Origin: an uncultured Bacteroidales bacterium
Lineage (GTDB): Bacteria; Bacteroidota; Bacteroidia; Bacteroidales; UBA932
DNA: 64,000 bases
Direction: 5' to 3'
Assembly: GCA_944322585.1 (NCBI GenBank)
Contig: CALUPB010000007.1
Span: forward strand, 1-64,000
The notes beneath the pieces were generated by a model. That model saw only the letters and a list, made by a program, of their open reading frames with translations. It was not told the origin of the DNA and did not search any database. Below, piece after piece: positions 14,280-22,954 of the stretch (position 1 is its first letter; every line of letters begins with the position of its first letter). Both the position numbers and the translations under genes were made by a program.

Positions 14280-16710
14280 GATATTCGAGCCAGAAGGCAC
14301 GGTTCTCTTCAAGAAAATGCTTTCCCTGATAACCGCGGTAGCCGTGCATCCCGTCAGGATAGACCATCAGTTCGAACTTCTTTCCATGCCTCTGGAGTTC
14401 ATCGACCAACTGAAGGGTATTCTGGAAATGGACGTTGTCATCACCCGTCCCGTGGGTTATCTTCAGCATGACCGGAGAAACCGCAGACTGATTCCGGCTG
14501 TCATCCGGAGATGCCGTCCCACCGGTAACAGGCAGCGGGGAGGTCAGACCTCCATCCGGAGATGAGAATACAGGACAGGAGTCCCGACGGAGGCTGCACG
14601 TCCCGATGCTCACCGGATATGAGGAAACATAATTCAGTACACGTGCAGCGGCATATCCGTCCGGATTAGCTGACGGAGTCTCCATGAAACGCTCGGTATA
14701 ATGGGAGTCATACAATGCCCAGTCATAGACTCCACCTCCGGCAATCCCGTAATGGTAGCTGTCAGATGCCCTGAACAGAAGCATTGCTGTCATGGTTCCT
14801 CCGAAGGAAAAGCCCTCGACCCCTATCCTGTCCCCGTCGACATAAGGCAATGATTTCAGCCAAGCGGCCCATGCGATGAAATCATTTACAGGCCAGGTAG
14901 TCAAATCCCTGTAGACCATATCCGTACCGGCCCTGCCGCTGTTCCCCGCAGCCCGGCAGTCCGCTACGATCTGGATAATCCCGTGCTCTGACCACCACTG
15001 ATTGTTCCGGTCCGGAGTGACCCATCTGTCCCTCACCATAGGAGTATCCGGACCTCCGTAAATATCGACATGGACAGGATATTTCCTTGAAGGATCGAAA
15101 TCCAGAGGCAGAGTGACCGATGCAGGCAGCCTGAACCCGTCCGAAGTCGTCATCCATACTATCTCCGGCATGGCATACATTGAAGCATCGAAAGTCTCCG
15201 TCGCCATATCGGCCGCAATGATACAATCCCTGCTGCCTGCCATCCGGGCAGGTTTTCTCTTTTCGGACACGGTTCCGGTCTCCTGAACAAGGACCGACAG
15301 ATCAGAAGCTGCCTTTCCCGTAGAGCGGGCAACTATTATTTTCGTCGGAGTGGAAACATTGGATACCGAAGCTGCAAAATATTTTCCGTCAGGAGAGAAC
15401 GACACTCCTGACACATTATATGCGGTATCTGTAAGAGCGCTGACTGTCCCTTTTCTGTCCACCTTATAAAGAGCAGACTTGATTCTGGAGTCACGCTGTG
15501 CCGTAAAATAGACATCGCCTTTCGTCTCATCCACCCGGACCAGTCTGACTGCCCAGTTGGGGCCGTCCGTCAGTCTGCGGAATCCGGAACCGTCATATGA
15601 CAGGAAATAGAGCTGCTGCCAGCCTGTTTCGAAGGCCCGTGACATGTAAAGACCCTTGTCCGTAAATATGACTTCATTTATCCAGTCTATCCACGTCCCG
15701 TATGTCTCATGATAGACATGCTTCCTGGAGCCGTCGGATACCGATACGGCATAGAGGTCAAGGGTATTCTGGATACGCGGCATTCTGGAAATGAAAAACT
15801 CCCTGCTGTCAGCCCCCCAGAACGGGATACCGAAATAGCAGTCTTCGGAAGAGCTGAAATCGGCCCAGACAATATCCGGATGAACGGCAGAGACTTCAGA
15901 CCGGACGGTAGAATCCCGGGATAATGCCCCGTCGTCACGGTTATATGACGAAGACGGACGGACAATGGAAGAAATATCGACGATTCCTATACGTACCTGA
16001 GGATTGGTTTCTCCTGCCTTCGGATAACGGGTCCGGCGCAGGGAACCGTCCTGCCCGAACGGAGAATAGATCGGAAACAGCGGCACTCCGGTATTGTCAA
16101 AGCGATAGAACCCTATCTTCCTGCTGTCGGGAGACCACCAGAACGCCTTGTAATGTGACAGACGCCCGAGGATTTCCTCGTAATAGACCCACGATGCATA
16201 TCCGTTCAGTATCAGCTCGGTACCGTCATATGTCAGACGATGTTCACGTCCGGAGGCGATTTCCACGACATACAGGTCATTGTCCCTCGTAAAGGCCAGC
16301 ATTGTCGAATCCGGAGAATACGTAAGGTTGACAGCCCCTTCCGGCTGCACAGGGAACGAACTGTATTTTTCGGGAGCAGTCACGCCGGAATATCTTTTCC
16401 CGGCCGATGCATCGATAACGAATGCAGTGGAATCGGTGTACGAACCGTCATATGAAAATATAACCTCGTCATCCGAAATCCATTTCCATGCAGACGGAAT
16501 GCTGTTCAGTTCAGGAGCGACGAACCCCGGAGCCTCGGTGCCCCCGGGAACAACGGCACTTCCGGCATCTTCCCGGAATACGGCAACTCCGCCTGCAGAC
16601 CCTCCGGCTACAATTCCGTCCGGACCGTAAACTGGCTCCGCTGCCGAAACCTGCAGAAATGTCGCCGTCATCAGGGCGAAAAACGCTATATACCTCGCTT
16701 TCATATCCAT
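14260..16710 (-). CDS. S9 family dipeptidyl peptidase (DPP-IV-like)
   Basis: 816 residues, longer than the usual ~720-750. A signal peptide (1-23, ending VSA) exports it to the periplasm. A beta-propeller with repeated SPD and WSPDSRKIGFY strands precedes the alpha/beta-hydrolase domain. The catalytic Ser lies in GFSFGG, Asp in HGTGDDNVHF and His in DGMHGY. It should remove dipeptides, probably Xaa-Pro or Xaa-Ala, from peptide N-termini. A ~45-residue insert (703-747, low complexity, S/P/D/G-rich) sits just before the Asp strand, and a smaller one occurs near SSIVRPSSSYNRDD. A ~50-bp hairpin repeat lies upstream of the start. Confidence 0.9.
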   Translation of the reverse strand: MDMKARYIAFFALMTATFLQVSAAEPVYGPDGIVAGGSAGGVAVFREDAGSAVVPGGTEAPGFVAPELNSIPSAWKWISDDEVIFSYDGSYTDSTAFVIDASAGKRYSGVTAPEKYSSFPVQPEGAVNLTYSPDSTMLAFTRDNDLYVVEIASGREHRLTYDGTELILNGYASWVYYEEILGRLSHYKAFWWSPDSRKIGFYRFDNTGVPLFPIYSPFGQDGSLRRTRYPKAGETNPQVRIGIVDISSIVRPSSSYNRDDGALSRDSTVRSEVSAVHPDIVWADFSSSEDCYFGIPFWGADSREFFISRMPRIQNTLDLYAVSVSDGSRKHVYHETYGTWIDWINEVIFTDKGLYMSRAFETGWQQLYFLSYDGSGFRRLTDGPNWAVRLVRVDETKGDVYFTAQRDSRIKSALYKVDRKGTVSALTDTAYNVSGVSFSPDGKYFAASVSNVSTPTKIIVARSTGKAASDLSVLVQETGTVSEKRKPARMAGSRDCIIAADMATETFDASMYAMPEIVWMTTSDGFRLPASVTLPLDFDPSRKYPVHVDIYGGPDTPMVRDRWVTPDRNNQWWSEHGIIQIVADCRAAGNSGRAGTDMVYRDLTTWPVNDFIAWAAWLKSLPYVDGDRIGVEGFSFGGTMTAMLLFRASDSYHYGIAGGGVYDWALYDSHYTERFMETPSANPDGYAAARVLNYVSSYPVSIGTCSLRRDSCPVFSSPDGGLTSPLPVTGGTASPDDSRNQSAVSPVMLKITHGTGDDNVHFQNTLQLVDELQRHGKKFELMVYPDGMHGYRGYQGKHFLEENRAFWLEYLKGEGR

Positions 16711-16750
16711 ATATCAATCTCCCAGTTTCGCAAATGCATGATCGCATTGA

Positions 16751-16802
16751 TATTCGTGATTGTGCGGCCTGCGAAACTTTTTCCACCGCACAATCACCGT
16801 CC
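16751..16802. repeat. Intergenic hairpin repeat, copy 1
   Basis: A perfect 12-bp inverted repeat, GTGATTGTGCGG (16756-16767) and its complement (16786-16797), has an 18-base loop, 46 bases before the peptidase ATG. The same ~50-bp sequence recurs upstream of leuB (44547-44600), and a partial form occurs upstream of the beta-barrel gene (about 25585-25625). Confidence 0.65.
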
Positions 16803-16811
16803 ATGTTACCG

Positions 16812-18323
16812 CTATTCAAAATAACGGTCATTGAAATTGACAAAATATACCTTCTCCACCGCTCTTGTCACGGCTGTATAAAGCCATTTGAGATCATCAG
16901 ACACAAGGTTCTCCTGCCAGAACGGATTGTCAATGAAAACGCATTTCCACTGACCGCCCTGAGACTTGTGCCCCGTGATGGCATCGGCGTATTTCAGCTG
17001 CAGGGCATTGAAATACAGATCCTCCCTGACTGCCTCATACCGTTTCCTCTTGGCAGTGATATGGGAATAGTCCTCACTCACTCCGCAATAAAGCATATTC
17101 TGCTGCTCATATGTCAAAGATGCACTCTCCGACTCGAGCGTATCCAAAATCACCTTGGCTACAATCTCCTGCTCACCGTAATCCGGGAAAGAGATTCTTG
17201 CAGTCGCAAAATGAAGTCCGTATCTTTCCTCATATCCGGAAATGCCCACAAGTTTGGCCATGTCACCGTTGGCAATATAGTCCATCCCCTCCACCTTGTC
17301 CACGAACTTGTAGCAGTTCTTCACTATCATGAGCCTGTCTCCCCTGACCAACCTGTCCTCCTTGAACTGGACGGCAGAACGTATTCCCGCATTATATTTG
17401 TTCGCCCTGCGGTTGGACCGGCACAGGACAATGGTCTCATCCTCCCCGTATTCGGAATATGCATCCGAAAGTCTTTCTATCAGCTCCCCTCCGGATATTC
17501 TCTCCACATCATCGAATCCTGCAGTCCTCAGCTTCAGCCCGCCCTGACCGGCACTGTTGTCGTCAAAGTCCCGCAGGACCGGGCCGGACGGGGAATCATC
17601 ACGACCGCCACGGACACCGCCGGAACCGGTTCCCGTATCCGTTTCCCGCTCTATCATATGTCTCAGCAAAGTGGCGTTGTAAAGTATGCCGGACTCCTGC
17701 TGCTGCCTTACGACCGTGGTCAATGTCGAGAATTCCACCCCTCCGGCCACGGACATCATATAATCCCGCGAAAGGGCCGGACTGCAGTCGAGCCCCACAG
17801 GAGGAAGCTGTGCCGCATCCCCGACAAGCACGAGTTTGCACCCCGTTCCGTTACGCACAAAAGTCACCAGATCTTCCAGAAGATTGCCGGAACCGAACAC
17901 GGATGCCTGCTGCCCTCCGGATTCTATCCCGATGAGAGAAACCTCATCAACTATGAAAAGTGTATTCTTGGCCTTGTTTATATTCAGGGTAAACTGTCCG
18001 AAACCGTCGCCGCTCACGGACTTCTGCCTGTAGATATGTTTGTGAATGGTACTTGCCTGCCCTCCGGCATAGCCGGAAAGGACTTTTGCAGCCCGTCCGG
18101 TCGGGGCAAGCAGGATACACGGTATTCTGAAATTCCTCAATGCACTGATGACGGCTGCCATGGCCGATGTTTTCCCTGTTCCCGCATAACCGTTCACCAC
18201 CAGAATATCGGAATCATCACCGAGGATGAATTCCGAAACATTCTTCAGCAGCCTTTCCTGACATGGAGTGGGGCAGTATGCGAAATATGACAGGAAATGT
18301 CCGTATAACTGATCCGGCTGCAT
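16812..18323 (-). CDS. RecD-like ATP-dependent DNA helicase
   Basis: 503 residues from MQPDQLYGHF. The longer open frame upstream overlaps trkH and is rejected. The ATG shares one base with the trkH stop (TGATG). The SF1 motifs run in order: Walker A GYAGTGKTSA near 45, FIVDEVSLI near 123, VLVGDAAQLPP near 164, TVVRQ, and the UvrD_C_2-type end ALQLKYADAITGHKSQGGQW with YTAVTRA. This is the RecD2-type stand-alone helicase common in Bacteroidales, probably a DNA repair or unwinding enzyme. A ~36-residue Gly/Asp/Ser-rich insert (about 227-262) interrupts it between motifs. Confidence 0.88.
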   Translation of the reverse strand: MQPDQLYGHFLSYFAYCPTPCQERLLKNVSEFILGDDSDILVVNGYAGTGKTSAMAAVISALRNFRIPCILLAPTGRAAKVLSGYAGGQASTIHKHIYRQKSVSGDGFGQFTLNINKAKNTLFIVDEVSLIGIESGGQQASVFGSGNLLEDLVTFVRNGTGCKLVLVGDAAQLPPVGLDCSPALSRDYMMSVAGGVEFSTLTTVVRQQQESGILYNATLLRHMIERETDTGTGSGGVRGGRDDSPSGPVLRDFDDNSAGQGGLKLRTAGFDDVERISGGELIERLSDAYSEYGEDETIVLCRSNRRANKYNAGIRSAVQFKEDRLVRGDRLMIVKNCYKFVDKVEGMDYIANGDMAKLVGISGYEERYGLHFATARISFPDYGEQEIVAKVILDTLESESASLTYEQQNMLYCGVSEDYSHITAKRKRYEAVREDLYFNALQLKYADAITGHKSQGGQWKCVFIDNPFWQENLVSDDLKWLYTAVTRAVEKVYFVNFNDRYFE

Positions 18324-19777
18324 CACACGTTCCTCCTGAACATCATATATGTCACAGCAATCAGAGGATATATCTCCACACGCCCGAAAAACATCCCGAG
18401 TGTATAGATGAACTTGGCTGCTGCCGGCTGCGCCGCATAGGATCCGAGAGCACTGATGGACTCGAGCCCAGGACCGGCATTGCCCATTGACGCGATAAAT
18501 CCGGAAACAGCCTCGGCCGGTTTCACGCCGCACAGCATGACGAGGAATATCCCGACAAGCAATATTGCGCAATACAGGACAATATATGTCATCACTGAAG
18601 AAGCCTCGGCATCGGACACACTGTGCTTTCCCACCTTGATCTGGGAAACGGCCGCAGGATGAAGACTGTATTTAATCTGCCTTGAAAGGGTCTTTGCCGC
18701 GATATATATCCTGTCGGCCTTGATACCGCCGGCGGTGGAACCGGAACATCCGCCGAGCAGGATTGCAACCATGAGCAGCATCCCGGCGAGGGCCGGCCAC
18801 TGCGAGTTGTCCCCCATCCCGAAACCGGTGGTCGTCATATAGCAGACCACCTGGTACACGGCATCGCCCGCCGCCTTTCCCCAGTCCGTATATCCGCCCT
18901 GGAGCATAAGGTCGAACATTATCAGCAGGGTAAGCACAAGCATCGATCCGAGAAAGAACTTCACCACAGGATTGGATGAAAGAGGCTGCAGAGAACGGGT
19001 CGCGACCACTGTAAACACAAGGCCGAAATGCAGGGATGATATCACCATAAACACTATGGCCACTATATTTATGGCTGTCGAACCGTATTCTGCCAGTGAA
19101 AGGTTCTTCGTACTGAAACCGCCGGTCGCAACTATACTGAATGCATGGTTAACCGCATCGAAAAGATTCATTCCGGCAATCATCAGACTTACCATAGTCA
19201 GCAGTGTAATTCCGACATATACGGCAGTGATGATATAGACTATCCGCATGGACCGGTATCTGTACCCGACACGGGACAGGGAAGAGAGCTCTATGTTCGC
19301 AAGCCTGAGACGGAAAGGACTGGCATTAGGGAGTACGAGAAGAAGAAAGACCACCACCCCGAAACCTCCTATGTAATGGGTCGAAGAACGCCAGAACAGC
19401 AGGCTTCGCGGCAACGCCTCCACATCGGTAAGTATGGTAGAGCCTGTAGTAGTATATCCTGAGACACTCTCGAACCATGCGTTCACCAGGGAAAACTCGC
19501 CGCCCCACAGGACATAGGGAAGCATCCCGAATATGAATGACAGCAGCCACGAAAGCACCATTATCAGGAATCCGTCCTGCTGCGATATGGCGGAAGTCTG
19601 GCGGACAAATATAAAAGGAAATGCCCCGAATATGAAAGTGATTATAAAACTGATGGCCAAAGGTCCGAAAGCGGAATCCCGGCCGTCGGCCAGGGATACG
19701 AGCATTGACAGGAACATGAAAAGTGCGCTGACCAGCAACGCCAGCCCGACATTTCTCGATATTACCTTTACATTCAT
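18323..19777 (-). CDS. trkH: TrkH-type potassium uptake channel subunit
   Basis: 484 residues, standard length. Four pore repeats carry the selectivity turns SGYTTTGST, ATGGFSTKN, TTTGFGMGD and MGNAGPG, separated by paired TM helices. The first residues form a membrane-entry helix. It imports K+ across the inner membrane, normally with a TrkA-type NAD-binding regulator, which is not adjacent here. The downstream helicase gene starts on its stop codon, so the two are coupled although they are functionally unrelated. Confidence 0.93.
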   Translation of the reverse strand: MNVKVISRNVGLALLVSALFMFLSMLVSLADGRDSAFGPLAISFIITFIFGAFPFIFVRQTSAISQQDGFLIMVLSWLLSFIFGMLPYVLWGGEFSLVNAWFESVSGYTTTGSTILTDVEALPRSLLFWRSSTHYIGGFGVVVFLLLVLPNASPFRLRLANIELSSLSRVGYRYRSMRIVYIITAVYVGITLLTMVSLMIAGMNLFDAVNHAFSIVATGGFSTKNLSLAEYGSTAINIVAIVFMVISSLHFGLVFTVVATRSLQPLSSNPVVKFFLGSMLVLTLLIMFDLMLQGGYTDWGKAAGDAVYQVVCYMTTTGFGMGDNSQWPALAGMLLMVAILLGGCSGSTAGGIKADRIYIAAKTLSRQIKYSLHPAAVSQIKVGKHSVSDAEASSVMTYIVLYCAILLVGIFLVMLCGVKPAEAVSGFIASMGNAGPGLESISALGSYAAQPAAAKFIYTLGMFFGRVEIYPLIAVTYMMFRRNV

Positions 19778-19826
19778 ACAAGCACTCTGCCTAAATCCGT
19801 CCCATGCACATCCGGGTATTCCGTCA

Positions 19827-20690
19827 TCATTCCTGGACTGACTGCACCATCTCTATAAGTTTCTCCCTCTCGTCCCTGAGAGCTTTCGTACGCCTTCTGA
19901 GCTCGACATTCTCCTCCACCACGTCAGCTATCCCGTCATTCAGTGCAGCCAGCTGGTCATTCCCTTCAAAAGAACATCTGTACCGTGATCCTGTGAGTGT
20001 ATAGTTCTGCAAGGCCGAAAGCATCCTGTATACCGGATTGACATAATAGGCAAGGATAAAGAACAGAAGAAGAAGGACGAGAACAAGTCCGGCCCCGACT
20101 GACACTATACCGGGAATGATGCTCCGGTAGAAACTGTCCTGAAAAGTCATGGAATTGGTCTGGAGATCCATATAGGCGGCATTCGAAAGCCTCTCTATAT
20201 CGGAACGGAGCCTGTTGTACCTGGGCTGGAGTCTGTTGAAATACCAGTCCCTGGTATTTATGAAATCCGACGCTATGACCGCCGGCAACTCAAGCGATGC
20301 CAGCATATAGGCCGAATATGCATAGACGACCGAATCCGCCAGAGGGAAAGCCTCCTCCGAAGCGATGGAAGTCCTGAGACCGTCACACAGGGCCATAAAC
20401 GCATCCCTGTCGAAATCCGGGACGGATGTGACCTGATGCTCCTCCCCTATCGCTGCAAGGACTTTCAGATTATACTCGTCGCACATTGACACCAGTTTCT
20501 GGGCGACATTGATATTCCTAATGTTTTCCGCAACAAGGTCTGAGACATAATTGCTCATTCTCCTGTACTCCAGCACCGATATGACACTGGACAACAAAAG
20601 CATAGCAGCAATGGAACCAAGCCCGAGAGTGAGCTTGGTCCTCATTGACATCCTGTAACCACGTAATTTCCTGAGGAATTTCTGCAGCAT
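19827..20690 (-). CDS. Membrane protein with MCP-like four-helix-bundle sensor domain
   Basis: 287 residues. A TM helix at about 22-42 is followed by a ~150-residue helical extracytoplasmic region of 4HB_MCP type, a second TM helix at about 190-215, and a cytoplasmic coiled coil (VVEENVELRRRTKALRDERE) to the end. No kinase, cyclase or methyl-accepting output domain follows. It may signal through a separate partner or simply be a structural membrane protein. The ATG overlaps the GH20 stop by one base (TAATG), so it is translated with that enzyme. Function is not established. Confidence 0.7.
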   Translation of the reverse strand: MLQKFLRKLRGYRMSMRTKLTLGLGSIAAMLLLSSVISVLEYRRMSNYVSDLVAENIRNINVAQKLVSMCDEYNLKVLAAIGEEHQVTSVPDFDRDAFMALCDGLRTSIASEEAFPLADSVVYAYSAYMLASLELPAVIASDFINTRDWYFNRLQPRYNRLRSDIERLSNAAYMDLQTNSMTFQDSFYRSIIPGIVSVGAGLVLVLLLLFFILAYYVNPVYRMLSALQNYTLTGSRYRCSFEGNDQLAALNDGIADVVEENVELRRRTKALRDEREKLIEMVQSVQE

Positions 20691-22285
20691 TACTCGTCAA
20701 ATCCGTACTTCGCGTAATTGAGCCCGAGTCTGTCGTACATAGGAAGCATAACGGTCTTCACCCTCGCCTTGAAATCCTCGAGGCTTGTCTTCTTTTCACT
20801 CCAGTCGACCTCGGAAAGTGCGCAGTAACGTGGCAGTATCATCTGCTGGACATGGTCGAAAGTGGCAATGTACTCGGCCCACAGGTTAGCCTGCACACCC
20901 TTGATATATTGCTTTTCGTCCTCGGAAAGCTTGTCGTAAGGGTCGAAAGAATAGCACTTGGAAAGAGGGACATATCCCCCGATACCGAGAGGCTCCCCGT
21001 TCTTCTTCGGGTCGCTTGTCTGATAATAGTCGAGATAGAAATAAGTATTCGGGGACATGATCACATGATTACCCTGCTTTGCGGCCCGGATACCTCCTTC
21101 CGGCCCTCTCCACGACATCACTGTAGCCGTAGGGGTGACACCGGCATCCAGTATCTCGTCCCAGCCGATGATATGACGTCCCTTGTCATTGAGGTATTTC
21201 TCGATACGCTTGAGAAGATAACCCTGAAGACGGGTCTCGTCGGCAATGCCTTCCGCCTTCATTCTTGCCTGACAGTCAGGACAGTCCTTTCTTCTGACAG
21301 CGGGAGCTTCGTCTCCTCCGATATGGATGTACTCACCCGGGAAAAGGTCGCATACTTCATCGAGGACATCCTCCAGGAAATCGAAAGTGCTTTCCCTTCC
21401 TATGCAGAACACATCCTCGCTGATACCCCACTTGGTCCACACTTCATATCCCTCGCCACGGCATCCCAACCACGGATAGGCTGTAAGCGCAGCCACGGCA
21501 TGACCCGGCATCTCTATCTCCGGGATAATGGTTATCTGCCTTGCAGCAGCATATGCCACTATATCCTTTATGTCTTTCTGCGTATAGTATCCTCCATATG
21601 GAGTGCCGTCATATTTCTCCGGTTTCTCGCTCAGATGTCCCACAAGAGTCTCCTTGCGCACGGAACCGACCTCGGTCAGAAGAGGATATTTCTTTATCTC
21701 GATCCTCCAGCCCTGGTCATCGGTCAGATGCCAGTGGAAAGTGTTCAGTTTGTGGAGAGCCAGAATATCTATGTACTTCTTGACTTCATCGACTGTAAAG
21801 AAGTGACGGCAGCAGTCGAGCATTCCGGACCTGTATCCGAAATGAGGCTTGTCCTGTATCATAAGCCCCGGAACCATGAACGGCTTGCCTTCCCCCTGTG
21901 AAGTCTGGAGAAGGACCTGTGCCAGGGTCTGCATGCCCCACCATACGCCCTTCGATGAACCGCCCTTTATCACTGCTCCATTCCCGGCAGATACCTCAAG
22001 AGTATATTCCTCCTCTTCCATGGCCGGGTCCAAATACAGCTTCACGTCCGCTTTCTTCTCGCTGCCGGTCCTGACGGAAGCTATTGCGGCAAAAGATTCC
22101 CCCCACACGTCCACAAGCGACTTCAGAGCCTTGTCCTGACCATAGAAAGTCAGTGTCTGAGGCAACTGCACTACGGACCTGTTTTCCTTTATTGATACGG
22201 GCTGCGGTACAATACTCACAGCAAACGACGGTACTGCAGCCAGCATGGCAGCCGCAGAAACAAGAACGGTCATCAAATGTTTCAT
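20690..22285 (-). CDS. Beta-N-acetylhexosaminidase, GH20
   Basis: 531 residues from MKHLMTVLVS. ATGs further upstream fall inside the promoter box at 22316-22323. A signal peptide (about 1-22) is followed by a small GH20b domain (IVPQPVSI onward), then the TIM barrel with HWHLTDDQGWRIEI, EIEMPGHAVAA and the catalytic Asp-Glu pair in HIGGDEAP. Family members release terminal GlcNAc or GalNAc from glycans by substrate-assisted catalysis, here in the periplasm or at the surface. It heads a minus-strand run with the 4HB protein, and trkH lies further on. Confidence 0.93.
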   Translation of the reverse strand: MKHLMTVLVSAAAMLAAVPSFAVSIVPQPVSIKENRSVVQLPQTLTFYGQDKALKSLVDVWGESFAAIASVRTGSEKKADVKLYLDPAMEEEEYTLEVSAGNGAVIKGGSSKGVWWGMQTLAQVLLQTSQGEGKPFMVPGLMIQDKPHFGYRSGMLDCCRHFFTVDEVKKYIDILALHKLNTFHWHLTDDQGWRIEIKKYPLLTEVGSVRKETLVGHLSEKPEKYDGTPYGGYYTQKDIKDIVAYAAARQITIIPEIEMPGHAVAALTAYPWLGCRGEGYEVWTKWGISEDVFCIGRESTFDFLEDVLDEVCDLFPGEYIHIGGDEAPAVRRKDCPDCQARMKAEGIADETRLQGYLLKRIEKYLNDKGRHIIGWDEILDAGVTPTATVMSWRGPEGGIRAAKQGNHVIMSPNTYFYLDYYQTSDPKKNGEPLGIGGYVPLSKCYSFDPYDKLSEDEKQYIKGVQANLWAEYIATFDHVQQMILPRYCALSEVDWSEKKTSLEDFKARVKTVMLPMYDRLGLNYAKYGFDE

Positions 22286-22315
22286 GTTATAAATCATGTC
22301 AATGTTTACATCCGG

Positions 22316-22323
22316 CAAAGATA
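22316..22323 (-). promoter_or_regulatory. Bacteroidota -7 box for the GH20 gene
   Basis: The minus strand reads TATCTTTG, matching TAnnTTTG, ending 31 bases before the MKHL start codon. It supports that start and gives a short leader. Confidence 0.65.
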
Positions 22324-22342
22324 GGAATTTTAGATAAACATA

Positions 22343-22639
22343 TCATGAATTTTCCGCAAGAAAATTCTTGGGAGAAACTACAGGTATATCACTGAATACA
22401 AAATCCTTTATATTTCTGGTTATAATACAGTCACATCCGCTTGATTTAGCACAAAAATACTGGAAGTGCATCTTCAAAGTCTCTGGCTCTCAACTTGACA
22501 GCCGCAAAATAATCTTCTGACGACACGGAAACTATATGAAGAAAAGATGACAGTTTATTTAACGCCACATACAGTTCATCGCTGTTCAGCACTTTTCTCA
22601 GAACAGGAGCACATTCGTATCTATAAATAAATTTTTCAT
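22343..22639 (-). pseudogene. Degenerate PIN-domain (VapC-like) toxin
   Basis: The minus strand opens with MKNLFIDTNVLLF then stop, a textbook PIN N-terminus, with its ATG overlapping the antitoxin stop as ATGA. The next open frame reads VLNSDELYVALNKL and later YFAAVKLRARDFEDALPVF. After a frame change the C-terminus reads CAKSSGCDCIITRNIKDF and DIPVVSPKKILAENS. About 40 residues between the first and second parts appear deleted, and at least one frameshift separates the second and third. The catalytic acidic residues of the middle part are lost, so no active RNase is expected. Confidence 0.75.
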
Positions 22640-22887
22640 TTGCCTAAAATATACGATAAACGGGCATCAGAAGCAACTTCTGTATCAGACAGGGATGATG
22701 CTAACCCTATAAGTTCTTTAACATCCCGGGATATGCCTTCGATATTACGGCCAGCCATTGACCTCGTACCAGGAACAGAATGATATACCTTGACCGATGT
22801 CACACCTTGCATTGAAGCGATACTTCTTTTCAGATCCGGAAGACGCTTCAAGTCATCTATTGTAATTATCAACTGTGTCATATTCAA
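22636..22887 (-). CDS. Antitoxin of a broken toxin-antitoxin pair
   Basis: 83 residues, intact (start at 22887, or at MTQLIITI six bases on). The sequence has a beta-rich start followed by helices (KELIGLASSLSDTEVASDARLSYILGK), as in small antitoxins that precede PIN toxins in Bacteroidales. I assign it from position: a four-base overlap with the PIN remnant and a palindromic operator upstream. With the toxin destroyed it is an orphan, maintained by chance or as a protective antitoxin against related toxins. Confidence 0.6.
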   Translation of the reverse strand: MNMTQLIITIDDLKRLPDLKRSIASMQGVTSVKVYHSVPGTRSMAGRNIEGISRDVKELIGLASSLSDTEVASDARLSYILGK

Positions 22888-22888
22888 T

Positions 22889-22922
22889 AAAACCTTTTCT
22901 GCAAATATGCAAAAAAGGTTTT
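22889..22922 (-). promoter_or_regulatory. 34-bp palindrome before the antitoxin gene
   Basis: Arms AAAACCTTTT (22889-22898) and AAAAGGTTTT (22913-22922) flank an inner TGCA-AATA-TGCA that contains a near -7 box (CATATTTG on the minus strand). This is the usual layout of an autoregulatory toxin-antitoxin operator. It could also end the PCMD operon, since a T-rich tract follows on the minus strand. Confidence 0.55.
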
Positions 22923-22954
22923 ATTAGTCAAAACACATAGTAGCCAAAATGGCA

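Noticed and set aside
18324-18572. N-terminal extension of the RecD-like helicase
   Set aside because: It would overlap trkH by 249 bases in another frame. The ATG that overlaps the trkH stop gives the family-like start.
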